NCBI GenBank assembly: GCA_910574455.1
Contig: CAJSYZ010000005.1
Location: 2,728,001 to 2,792,000, forward strand
DNA from: Trichaptum fuscoviolaceum
Taxonomy: Eukaryota; Basidiomycota; Agaricomycetes; Hymenochaetales; Trichaptaceae
Length of the DNA: 64,000 nt
Direction of reading: 5' to 3'
Of this stretch, positions 25,626-36,162 are shown piece by piece (within the stretch, counting starts at the first letter, position 1; each line of letters opens with the position of its first letter). A program made the position numbers and the translations under genes. The notes under the pieces were generated by a model that saw only the letters and a program-made list of their open reading frames with translations, was not told where the DNA came from and did no database searches.

Positions 25626-27768
25626 CTACGTAGATAACTCATCCAGTAGCTTCTCGAGTTCCAGTCTACAAGATCCACCGGCTTCCCAACTTTTCGCCAT
25701 TTCATCCCTAATACGCCCAGCATTAGCGCGCTTTATCTTACCATCATCCCCCCTTGCCAGGATAAATGTATGGTGAGTTTCATGTCGAACAGCTTCCACT
25801 GTTCCGATGGGTGATCTGTCTCCGAGGCGCTTGAGGGGAGCCAGGCCGTGTTCCCCATTTCGAACCTCGAAGAGCTCGTAAGCAACATTGAGATTCACAG
25901 AGAGATTAATTGCATTGCAAGGCTGATCACCTCGGAAGGGCCAGCATATCCTAAATGGAGGGTGTCATGCATGGATATAATACAAACACAGGAACACATA
26001 CATTGGTACGCCTTCCATCAAGGATTCTAACATTGAGTTTTGACCGCAATGGCTCAGAAACCAGCCAGTTGCCTGGAGAGCGAATGAGACAAGCAATAAA
26101 TAAAGCTAGCTAGAGCTTTAACTCAACTCTATGATGGAGGACAACGTGTTGGGGGATCCATTTGGACATGAAACCGAGGCCAGAGGCATTTACTTTCTCC
26201 CGAACCTCCTCTGGTATCGTGGCCACAGGCGATGCATGCGCAAAGATCTAGCCATGGGAGCCTTTTAGTAAATAGAAAGCAGTAGAATGATATATGGGAA
26301 CATACAAAGGGGATTCCTAGCTCTATCAAAACATCAAGGACCGCCCACACCTTCTCAGGTTCGGTTGTCCAGAAAACTGTTCCGAATGATATCTATGAGT
26401 CCGTCAGTAACCCACGTAAGCCTCATCAATGTAATAGCACACTTACATATACGACAGAGTTCTCCCCGTGTTTTACTAATGCATCATCCAGGAAGTTTTC
26501 CACATCTTTTGGCGCTCTCTCTGCCCCGATGGCGATGGCCGAGGTCACCGGGGGTGCGAGTGGTCCCAAAGCAAATACCGGCCTTTCACCAAGCCATCTT
26601 TTCCATGCAGCAATGCCGTTAGGCTCTAGAGAATACGATGTATTTAGGATAACGCCATCGCATTCATTAAACAACCTGTAGTTTGGCAATAAATGACGAG
26701 ATATGCTTAACAGGATCGATATATATATTTACACACCTGTGCATGAAGCGCGCAATGTATGCTATGGATACATTGTCACCAAACACAGACTTCAAGATGA
26801 AATGTTAGCCATGTGCAAACCAGAAGATATACCGAGTTATTCACGAGCTGGGGATATAGTTCATAATCGTATATCTCTGGAAGACCAGCACCGCCGATCA
26901 GTTTGCCATCCGTACGCTCCCAAACCTATCTCGAATGGTAAGACGTCAGCGCGTTCGGATGTCGGCCCTATGGCTAAACTTAAACTTAGGCTCACCTGCT
27001 GGGCGAATTTAATCATTGCGTCTTGGTGAAGATCAACGGCTTCGGCTTCTCGCTCCAAGTCAGCTGCGAAGTCCCCCCTTCCCCCGAGTTCCTTGGGGGC
27101 TGACAGAAGAAATACTTGTGCGGCCATGGAAGTCTGGAGCGTGTACACGCGCACTCGGTCACCACTAATACGACGTATCGTTGATAGAGCTTCATATCCT
27201 AGAAGCTAGGAACACAATGCTCATAAGAAGACCTGCCTTGCACAATTTAGTTGTACTCACATCCACCACGGCCATGGTCGGAGATGGAAGGGCATCAATT
27301 GTATCCTCGCTATCTGGCCTTCTCCTTAAGGGTTCACCCGCTACAAGAAGTCGGAACGCAGAAGCAAATGCTTCGTTCGTCGATTCAGTGTCAAATCCGG
27401 TTCGACCGCCGTCAATTCCGACAAGGCTGCGGTTGGAGGTATTATTAGACAGAATTGAGAAATTTCGAGAACAACGAATAACGCTACCGTATGCACGACA
27501 GTAAATGATTCTCCGTTTTGCGGTCGATCTGTCTTTCGATTTGTGCTCGCATCTTGTCATATAGGCTGTCACCGACTAATATCGTTAGATGGACGAGTCT
27601 TGAGCGGACGATCTTCACGGCCAGGTCACACATAGGCTTCTGGTGGCCTTTTGAGGAAGACGGTCAGCGACGGCTCAGACTATTCCAAAAGCGAATGAGC
27701 GAGAGTAATAGCTTACCGTAGAAAGAGTATGCGAACATGAGTATATGTTTATTTTTGTTCAACTTCAT
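25626..27768 (-). CDS. UDP-glycosyltransferase (GT1 family)
   Basis: Transfers a sugar from a UDP-sugar to a small lipophilic acceptor. Eleven exons (minus): 27768-27717, 27647-27488, 27426-27261, 27205-26996, 26925-26833, 26789-26737, 26675-26447, 26392-26306, 26247-26128, 26072-26002, 25950-25626; 1566 nt, 521 aa. The N-terminal catalytic-base motif FYGHQKP has His19. Mid-protein ISGDRVRVYTLQ and LFNECDGVILNTSYSLEP follow the fungal family pattern, then ISFGTVFW. The donor-binding segment spans residues 380-424: WIPQHVVLHH, FLSHCGQNSMLESLMEGVPM, CWPFRGDQPCNAINLSVNL. Gln replaces the Trp or Gly often found after HCG. The exon-7/8 and 9/10/11 junctions only make sense when spliced as given. 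Intact, not a pseudogene. Acceptor (sterol, glycolipid or xenobiotic) cannot be decided. Confidence 0.93.
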
Positions 27769-27877
27769 GTCTGTTCTTAAGTCGCAAAGAGGGGGGAGGG
27801 GAAAGCGATTCACCGCACATAGGCTAATGACAGCTCTTTTATAATAGCTCGATCTCCATTTACACAAGCATCAAAAA

Positions 27878-28526
27878 CTAGGCCATAGCACAGAAAGGGT
27901 CCAGTGTGGAGATTTCAGAAGTTTGAGAGCTGAAGGACGTCAGAGAAAGCCCTGAAGTTGGCGATGGACTAAGTCCGTTAATCGTTGTTCGACCATACAG
28001 ACCTCCATAAGGGAGCCCGTCCAGAAAGGAGACCCGAAGTGGAAAGGAGAACGCCAGGCGTTACATACGAGGTAAAGCAGATCGAATAGTCATCAAATGG
28101 GAACAGACCCGTGGTAGGCACGTCCTCTGTCTGGCGCTCGATAGGCGGTGAATTAGAACTTCTCCGACGCAGCTCGATTATTTCCGCCTGAAAGGATCCT
28201 TGCGGACATCCGCATTTATTTGCTCGGCTTTCAACCCTTTAGCCAGAACTACAGCAAAGTATCCGAGCGTACCAACAAGTCTGAGTCGTATGCTCAGGTT
28301 ATTGAATCTTGACATCAGTGAGAACGAAGTCTTTCGCAGCACTTCTCTAATGAAGTCGGCGTTGACAAGGATCAAAGAGTCGTATACAGGTAGAATGCTT
28401 TAGCAGGCGCGTAGTAAGCCAGACTCGAAGACGGCTCAGCTCAGACTCCAGATCCGTAGGCGGGTCGAGAAATGAGCTAAGATATTTGAGCACTGCATAT
28501 TCTTGAAGATGATCGTTTCTACACAT
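27878..28526 (-). CDS. Possible small multi-exon gene, unresolved
   Basis: Minus-strand segments here look weakly coding-like: one begins MCRNDHLQEYAVLKYLSS and continues Leu/Arg-rich, another holds VGTLGYFAVVLAKGLKAEQ, a third AEIIELRRRSSNSPP, a last ends TLDPFCAMA before a stop at 27878. I could not join them with consistent phases, so boundaries are only an envelope. No family recognised. It may be a real short gene, a decayed one, or non-coding DNA of the UGT promoter. Confidence 0.22.
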
Positions 28527-28755
28527 AGATCCTCATGCCCTGTAATTGAATGGGTGGTGTTAGTCTATATCTCCGTGAGGGGATGTCGAGAATGTAAGAG
28601 GCAAGATGGTCGGCGACCATAAAATGCGCACGAAGGTTCAACCTCGTTATACAAAAAAGGTAACCATGCCATGGTTTGACTTTCTTTGGCTTCCTGGGTT
28701 CAGTACACCCAATACTACTACCAAGCCCTGCCCTACGTACTGTATATCCTCAATC

Positions 28756-29549
28756 ATGTCCGAAAAGAAGGGTGCATATGGTACGACTGCAACCGACACG
28801 AACTTCAGACGAAAATGGGATAAAGAAGAGTATGCTGAGAAGGCTAAGCAGAAGGATGTGGAGGAGCGGGAGAGGATGCAGGAGAACGAAGAAAGGATGA
28901 AGCAAGGTCTGTCTCTTCTCTTTCCTTAGAACGAGGTCGCATTCTCATTGAAGTTAGGAAAGAAGCCTCGAAAAGGTCGGAAAGAAGACATTCCTGCACC
29001 GACGGAGTTGATGAAGCAGCGTGATTATGACCTGCAACTTGACAAGAATCTAAATAAAACTATGGTCGTGCAGAACCCAACTGGAAGGGGCCCTGGACAA
29101 CCAGGTTTCTTCTGTGAAGCTTGCAATCGGACATACAAAGATACAACAGCATATCTTGATCACATAAATGGACGGCAACGTGAGCTCCAAAAACTTTCCA
29201 TCCATGTATCGTGGTACTAAAATATGGTCTATCTACTACTTTAGATCTACGGATGTTAGGTCAGACGACTCGTATATCACGGTCTACTGTTGAGCAGGTG
29301 CGTGCACGCATAGCTTTCCTTCGTGAGAAGACGAAGGAAGCATCCAACGCGAAGACCTTCGACTTCAACAAGCGGCTGGCGGAGATAAAAGCGAAGGAGG
29401 ATGCTGCAAGGGCGGAGAAGAAAGCGCAGAAGAAAGCCGAGAAAGAGAAAGCCCGAATGGAGCTCGTGAAAGACGCGGTCGCTGTACAAGGAGATGACGA
29501 GATGGCGAAGATGATGGGCTTCGGAGGTTTTGGTTCGTCGAAAAAGTAG
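28756..29549 (+). CDS. Snu23/ZMAT2-type U1-like zinc-finger protein of the U4/U6.U5 tri-snRNP
   Basis: Nuclear splicing factor of the pre-B spliceosome. Exons 28756-28906, 28958-29179, 29245-29549; 678 nt, 225 aa. It opens with the family pattern FRRKWDKEEYAEKA. The matrin-type C2H2 finger is FFCEACNRTYKDTTAYLDHINGRQH (given here only to mark Cys, Cys, His, His), its last His being created at the second splice junction. LGQTTRISRSTVEQVRARI follows, then a highly charged Lys/Glu/Ala helix and the conserved end MMGFGGFGSSKK. Length matches ZMAT2. The gene is head to head in tight packing, its stop about 140 bp from the stop of the isoleucyl-tRNA synthetase gene. Confidence 0.93.
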
Positions 29550-29690
29550 GATTTTGTGGCCTGCGGTTACCTCTACTCATTCGCCCGTAATAATTTGTCA
29601 CCCTAATTTATCCAACATGTAGCATGAGATTACACAGACATTGTACTTCCTATCTCTTTTACCTCTAATTTTGTACACACTACGCTCTTA

Positions 29691-32600
29691 TCAAGGCCTT
29701 ACTAATGATAACTGGAATTTCGTGTCTGCGACCTCCTGTTCCTCCTCTATGAGCACATAACCCGCTTTGCGTTCCTTCACATCTCTGGGGACACCACGAA
29801 CAGTCTTCTGGATAACTTCTGCCTGTTCGCGCATGGCGTCCAAGATCTCCGCACCGCTCCCCTCTTCGAATTGATAGAAGATCTCGACATCGTCCGTGGC
29901 TTGCAGACCAGCTTTCTTGCGGAGCTTCTGCACACGGTTGATGATTTCTCGAGTGAGCCACTCGTTCTTGAGCTCCGGATATACGGTAATGTCGAGGAGG
30001 ACAACCACATCATTGTCCGTGTGTGTGCCGTAGTGACTGTCCGCGAGCTCCACGTACCGTTGCACCGTAAGGTCACCGGCGACCAGATCGATGCCGTCCA
30101 CGGTGAGCTTCCCTGACTTAGTGTACGCCTTTACGTCCTCACTCGACACCTTTGGCAAGCCATTCTTGACACGAGCGAGATCCTTGCGGAGCTTTCGACC
30201 GAGCACAGCCCAATCAGCCACGGCACGATACCGAACCCCGACTTTGGCTTCATCAGACGTGAAGATCACGTCTCTCACATTCAACTCCGACTCAATGTAT
30301 CGCTGAAGGGGCTTGACATCCACGAGATATTGTTCGTCCGAATGGAAAACGACCAGTTCCTTCAATGGAGTCTAAAACGGAGACGTTTAGATGTTTATAG
30401 AAACGTGACTGAGAGGACACTAACTTTGAGTGAGAGGGTATGCCGATCTCGTACATTCCGAGTGAGTTCAATGATTGTTTGCATCCGCTTCACCTGTCTT
30501 TCGATGGTCTCATCGAAGTATTCCGCCTTGACTTCTGGGAAAGCCAAGAAATGAACAGAGCGAGTATCCTCTTTGGGATCGGAGGGTATGAAGGGCCGAA
30601 GTGATTGGTAGAGATTCTCCGTCAGGAAAGGTGTGTAAGACGACTGGATACACTATGTTAATAAACAGATGTCTTTCGTTGTGAAATATATCTCACCATA
30701 GTCCGGCATAATGTGAAAAGAGTTTCGAACAACGTGTTTAGTGCTGAGAGGGTGTCCTCCTTCCCCTCTTCACCCTTGAGGCGCCTCCGGTTGAACCGGA
30801 TGTACCAGTTTGTCAACTCATCAACAAGATCCAACAGACGCGGCACGATCGTGTACAATCGATATGCCGACATCTCCTCCCGTACCAATTTGATCAGAGA
30901 CTGACAACGAGCTAGGATCCAGCGGTCCATGACATTGTTCGATACTGGCGCGTGAGGGTCATATTTGAAATCAAGCCCACTCGCTTTCTTGTGTAAGGCG
31001 ACTTGGCCAAGGAAGAAGCGGAACGAATTGAGCCACGGGAGGAGCACGCGCGAGATGACGTCGCGTACGCCCTGCTCACGGAATCGCAGATTCTCTGCAC
31101 GCGTAATGGGAGAGTTCACCAAAAACATCCTGTGAAATGGAAATGTGCGCGTTAGTATGTGCCAGAAATGAATTGGAGCATTGGAACATAGAATGCGAGC
31201 GTATACCAACCGTGTTGCATCTGCTCCGTAGGTGTCGATGACGATATTAGGGTCTGGATAGTTCTTTAAACTTTTGCTCATCTTCTTTCCGTCCCTATAG
31301 AACACAAACGGAGATATGAGCACAACGATTAACTTGTATGGGACTATCCGCAGATCCTATCTGAGAACCACGGGAAGAAACACTCACTCAGCAAGCACAA
31401 GACCAGTGGTGATGAGGTTCTTCCAGGGTGCGGTGCCAAAAAGGTGCGTCGAGAGCACGAGTAGGGTGTAGAACCAGCCGCGCGTCTGATCAATACCCTC
31501 GGAAATAAAGTCAGCGGGGAACATGCGCTCGAACTTCTCTTTGTTTTCAAATGGATAATGTTGTTGTGCGTATGGCATACTGAGGCATAAAGTTAATGAT
31601 GACGTCGACCCAATCACAACGAAGACAAACCTTCCCGACTCGAACCAGCAATCGAATACTTCTTCAATACGCTTGAGCGTACCCTTCCCTTCTTTAGAAG
31701 GAATTGTGATGTTGTCGATCTTGTCGCGGTGCAGGTCTGTTATCCCCTTGACACCGGAAAGCTCCTCAAGCTCCGCAATAGAGCTGATGCACACAATCTA
31801 TAGAGCGGCTATGCTAAGGTTCGAATTAAGTGCTGAAGAGCAAAGTCGTACCTCTTCGAAGTCTTCTGATACCCACAAAGGAATGGGGGTTCCCCAGTAA
31901 CGATTTCGGGACACGTTCCAATCCCGAGCGTTTGCTATCCAATTCCCGAAGCGACCGTCACCAACATTCTGCGGGACCCTGAAAAGGCAAAAAGTTTTAA
32001 GCAACACGATGAAACAATGATGTAGATGTGGACACTGACCAACGAGTCTCCCGATTATTTGCAACGAGCTGGTCAACTATGGGGGACACCCTAACGAACC
32101 AAGCGGGAATAGCTCGATACAGAAGAGGTGTATGCGACCTATGTCATAAATATAAGATATCGTGACTAGTGAGACGAAGGAAAGAAATTACCGCCAGCAG
32201 AAGGGATACTGATGGCTAATAGTGCTCTGAACAATAAGTCGTCCCTTAGCCTTGAGCGATTTCATGATTTCCTTGTCTGCATCTTTAACATATAGACCTT
32301 GGAACTCTGGGACCTCCTTTGTGAACCGTCCGACATCATCGATCGGACAAGGGGGCAACTCCTCGGGCGAAATGACGCCGTGCGCGATCGCAATGCGATA
32401 ATCGTCCTCACCAAACGCCGGCGCTTGTTGAACGATACCCGTTCCGTCTGACGATGTGACGTATTCGTCCACTACAACGCGGAAGGCCTTGTCTTCGAAC
32501 TACGCAAGAAGCGTCAGAGGAGTAAATACAAAAGTGCTTGGTCCTTACCTGCTCAGTAAAGTATTCGTAGAGTGGGACATACCTCCACCCCTTCATGTCC

Positions 32601-33575
32601 GAACCAAGAAACTCGCCAAGCTTCTTGAACTTCGCCTTTTTCGGGTCTTTGTAAAGTGTACGCAGCAACCCCTCGAAGATGATGAAGTTTTCATCCCGCG
32701 CCTCATCGTGGATCTTCACATATTTGAGCGCAGGATGTACGCACAGCGCAAGGTTACTGGGCAGCGTCCATGGTGTTGTTGTCCACGCCAGCAAGCTCGT
32801 CCTCCTGTCGTCTACTAGCGGAAACGCAACCGTCACCGCAGGGTCCTGAACCTCCCGATAATCTTGGCCCGCCTCGAAGTTACTCAGAGGCGTCGTGCAA
32901 CCAGTCGAATAGGGCATAACCCTAAGACCCTTGTACACCATTCCTTTCTTAAACAGCTGTCCAAACACCCACCAGACGCTCTCCATGAACGGCGTATTCA
33001 ATGTTTTGTAGTCTTTGTCAAAATCGATCCAGCGACCCATCCGCTCGACGGTGCGCCGCCACTCTCCTGCGTATCGCATGACAATGGCGCGGCACTCAGC
33101 GTTGTATGCGGGGATCCCCAACTTCATCACGTCGTCCCGACAGGTGATACCCAATTTCTTGTCGATCTCGTGCTCGACCGGCAGCCCGTGAGTATCCCAT
33201 CCGAATCGCCGTTCGACGTGGAAGCCCGACGCACAAGCATGGCGGGTGACAATATCCTAGTTACAGCAGACGAGCCGTTGAGTATCTGAACAATTTGGAT
33301 GTGATAAGGCACACCTTGATAGTACCCGCAAGAAGATGCCCGTAATGCGGTAAACCAGTTGCGAACGGAGGGCCGTCGAAGAAAGTGAACTCGGGCCGTC
33401 CTTCACTGAGCTTCAGTTGTGTCTGAAAGGCATCGATCTCTCGCCAGAAAGCGATGACTTTCTCTTCCTCCTTCGCAAAGTTAAACGGTGTAGATACTAC
33501 GCATTTATCAAGCCGATGTCAGCGAAGTAGGGCAAGGGGTGCATACAACTCACTGTCGTGAGGTGGAAATGCCAT
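29691..33575 (-). CDS. ILS1: Cytosolic isoleucyl-tRNA synthetase
   Basis: Class I aminoacyl-tRNA synthetase charging tRNA-Ile. Twelve exons (minus): 33575-33554, 33496-33315, 33256-32549, 32499-32192, 32138-32040, 31978-31852, 31797-31631, 31579-31388, 31294-31211, 31129-30697, 30652-30425, 30371-29691; 3231 nt, 1076 aa, the usual eukaryotic cytosolic length. It starts MAFPPHDI. The HIGH-type motif is HYGH at residues 58-61, and KMSKS is at 606-610 (in [13 protein letters not shown]). The editing domain contains [39 protein letters not shown] and the anticodon-binding region [10 protein letters not shown] follow. The C-terminal extension ([30 protein letters not shown]) is typical of the eukaryotic enzyme. 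No mitochondrial targeting peptide is evident. The transposon nest begins 194 bp upstream of the start codon. Confidence 0.96.
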
Positions 33576-33768
33576 TGTCCTCGCTTTTGCCCCCCAACTT
33601 CAAAGAGATTATATAGCGATGTCCGCTGGCTTATATAGCCAGCGAGTAACGAGCGTTGACTCGAACGTTGAGCGGATTGAGCAAGTTGTACTAAACGCGG
33701 TAGATCATTATCGAGTCAAATTTGTGGGTCTGAGTCAGGGAAACTACTTTTTTTAGTTAGTTATACTA

Positions 33769-34394
33769 CAGTGGCGAAAGGCTAAAACCAGCCTCTCGGA
33801 AACCTCCTCAAAACTTTTCTTTCTACGGACACAAACCTCAACCAATAACCCTGAACCTGTGTAAATAGCTTCTAATGCAGTATATCTTCAATTCTTATAG
33901 ATTAGTTTTGCATGAAAATGATTCCGAAAAAAATCTCATGTCTGAATTTGAAACATCTTGCTTATTTTGGGGCTGTAGCTCTTTTAACTATTTCCCACGG
34001 GTTCGGAACATGCGGAATCAACGTCTTTTCGCAATCCGATGGGCCTCAAGCAAAAAAATTGTCAGTACAAAAAATTTTAATCGGAATTTATCTTTTTCCG
34101 GTAACCCGGCAAAGGTCATTCAGCTGTTTAACCTTAATTAGTAGTTTTCCAGAAAGGCTCGGAAATCACTCCCGATTATATTTCCAGCCAATCCAAGGCC
34201 AATAAAGGATGAAATCTCCAAAAAAAAAATCATATCCATCAAAAAAAATTTGAAACATAGACCGGAAATTTTTTTATTGCATAAATCGACGTATTTTTCT
34301 TACTTTGATTACAAAAATTTCAGTATGGCGAGTTTTCACGCAAAATTCCGGCCTGCACCCAGAGCCTGAGGCGGGTTTTGGCCTTTCGCCACTG
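33769..34394. mobile_element. TA-flanked non-autonomous inverted-repeat element, copy A
   Basis: 626 bp. Ends are imperfect inverted repeats of about 27 bp: CAGTGGCGAAAGGCTAAAAC on the left, and the reverse complement of the right end reads CAGTGGCGAAAGGCCAAAAC. TA dinucleotides lie on both sides (33767-33768 and 34395-34396). CAGTG termini with TA duplication suggest the Tc1/mariner superfamily. No transposase frame. It is AT-rich and about 630-bp copy B follows directly in the same orientation. Confidence 0.8.
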
Positions 34395-34396
34395 TA

Positions 34397-34492
34397 CAGT
34401 GTCGGAAGGCTAAAACCCGCCTCTCGGAACCCCCCTTTAAAACTTTTTTTTCTCCGGCCACAAAAACTGACCAATGACCCTGAAACTTTGTA
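34397..34492. mobile_element. TA-flanked element copy B, left piece
   Basis: First 96 bp of the second copy, beginning CAGTGTCGGAAGGCTAAAAC and shares its sequence with 33769-33865. It is interrupted at TGAAACTTTGTA by the LINE and resumes at 46561. Together the two pieces make 630 bp, against 626 bp for copy A. Confidence 0.82.
34481..34492. repeat. LINE target-site duplication TGAAACTTTGTA, 3' side
   Basis: 12-bp direct repeat of 46549-46560; abuts the TGTTTGTTTGTTT (minus strand AAAC-repeat tail) of the LINE. Confidence 0.88.
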
Positions 34493-34872
34493 TGTTTGTT
34501 TGTTTATTCCATTATAGTGACTGCAGGCCCTGTAGGGCCTATGGCGCACTTAAAGTACAAGTATTCTACCAATGCGAATGCGGACTATGCTGCTACAATT
34601 TTAACGCTGAGTGAAGTAAGTTTCAAGGAAAAGGGAGGTAAAGGAGGTATGATCTAAAGAGGTATCAAGTGAAATGGTATGAAGTATGGCGAAGAAACGC
34701 TGAGAGAAGTAAGGAACACGCATATAGGTACAGGAGAGAGTTGGTAACGATACAGACATGCTTGCGGTGGCAGAGATAAAACTTGCGTGAAAAAAAGGGG
34801 AGGACCGTTCTAGTGGGCCGTCCATGAGTAATAAATAAGAGAGAGAAAGCGAGGAATAAAGAAAGCCAAGAG

Positions 34873-35485
34873 TTAACCGACCGGTCCCGTCGATGTATCC
34901 GCCAAAGGTGGCACTAATTCCGGAGGAAACAGGTGAGGGAAACGGCCTGAGTCTTTTGCATAGCGTAGGACTGGTCCGATGCGAGCTTTGGGGCCTAAGA
35001 GAGTGCGAAGGGTAAGCGGACGGTTCTGTAGGGCTATCCGGAGGTCACGTCGCTGTACTGCAAAGCGTCGGCACACAATGAGGAAGTGCGCAGACGTTTC
35101 CGGGACACCGCACGCAGGGCAGATGGGCGAGTCTGCGCACCCAATGCGGTGGAGATGCGCATTGAGTGGTGCGTGGCCAGTGCGCAGTTGGGTCAGGACT
35201 GCACACTCGCTGCGGTTCCGGTCTTTGTAGATAGCTCTAACGCCCCGCGACGGTGGGGTCAGGTCAACGGGGCGGAGCCTTTTCGCATTCTTAGAACTAG
35301 CCCAGTCAGCTTTCCATCGCTGGCTCGACTCGGTTTTCTGAGCTGCAATAAGAGCCGCTGCGCTTGCGGGGAGAGGCCGGGTGAGGGATTTGAGGCGCCC
35401 CAGTTGAGTGGCAGTGGGGTCTTGCGCTGCGCGTTTGGCCTCAGTGTCCACCCACTCGTTAGCGTTGATATCCTCGTGGCCTGGC
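34873..35485 (-). pseudogene. LINE ORF2, end of RNase H and C-terminal Cys-rich tail
   Basis: Separated from the rest of ORF2 by the chromovirus. Reading across the removed insertion, the frame continues as GHEDINANEWVDTEAKRAA, completing RNase H. The tail holds CADSPICPACGVPETSAHFL, a zinc-binding-like motif usual at the C-terminus of such LINE polyproteins. Stop at 34873. The remaining ~380 bp to the TSD is the 3' UTR and (AAAC)n tail. Confidence 0.85.
35481..35485. repeat. Chromovirus target-site duplication CTGGC, left
   Basis: Matches 41801-41805. Both lie in the LINE RNase H codons. Confidence 0.9.
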
Positions 35486-36066
35486 TGTCAGGAATCGCCA
35501 CGGATTTACTTATTGTTTTCTTTTATTTTCCGTTTACTTATGAGTTACTGATGTTTTTATTTACTTTCGATTCCTGACATCGTACGAGACACTCGTACGG
35601 CCTCGTACGGTCAGCGGTACGCGCTCGGTACGAAGCCCGTACGGAGTGTACACCTTTGCATCGGTCTGCACACGGGGATTGCTGTTTCTTTTGATTCTAT
35701 TCACTAACGGACACTTTTCTGTGTGCTTGGGTTCAAACCCGGCGCGCCAGCGATGCTTATGCATCTTTCTATTTGTATTTCAAATTCGGATCGGACCACG
35801 GGTCCGTACGGACGGTGGCTTGGAGGAACTGTATAGTTCCTCCTGCGCTTGCCAAAAGCGCCCGTCCGCCTGAGAAGCACTCCACTTTTGGCCTCTTGTC
35901 AAGTGCTTCCCAGGTGACGTTATATTTGTGCTTCTGATGTGTAGAATAGCTTAATTGACTTGTCAAGTGCTTCCCAGAGTGTGGAACCGCTTTGCATAGC
36001 CGCTGATCGTCCGATTTACGTTGTCCGAGGTCCTGAGAACGCATAGAACCACTCTGTGTCGTAACA
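35486..36066 (+). repeat. Left (5') LTR of the chromovirus
   Basis: 581 bp, TGTCAGG...GTAACA. Identical to the right LTR by eye except T at 35647 where the right has C (41381). Internal structure: perfect 12-bp inverted repeat TGTCAGGAATCG (35486-35497) with CGATTCCTGACA (35568-35579); six GTAC words in 35581-35645; an 8-bp hairpin GGAGGAAC/GTTCCTCC (about 35822-35843); two direct copies of CTTGTCAAGTGCTTCCCAG (near 35895 and 35961). The 11-mer ACTTTTGGCCT (35884-35894) is complementary to the primer-binding site. Confidence 0.96.
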
Positions 36067-36068
36067 TT

Positions 36069-36079
36069 AGGCCAAAAGT
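36069..36079 (+). promoter_or_regulatory. Candidate primer-binding site, self-complementary to the LTR
   Basis: AGGCCAAAAGT starts 2 nt after the left LTR. It is the exact reverse complement of ACTTTTGGCCT at 35884-35894 inside the LTR. Such an arrangement is the Tf1-type self-priming layout, in which the transcript 5' end folds back as primer. No resemblance to the common initiator-tRNA primer site is seen. Confidence 0.7.
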
Positions 36080-36162
36080 CTTTTTTCTCACTACCTCGCG
36101 CGAAAAAACTCGTACCGTTCGAACCATTCTGCCGATGCTCGCTTCGCTCGAACGCCCGTACG

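Noticed and set aside
35729..35750. GGTTCAAACCC in the LTR resembling a tRNA T-loop
   Set aside because: No surrounding cloverleaf; occurs in both LTRs as part of the element.
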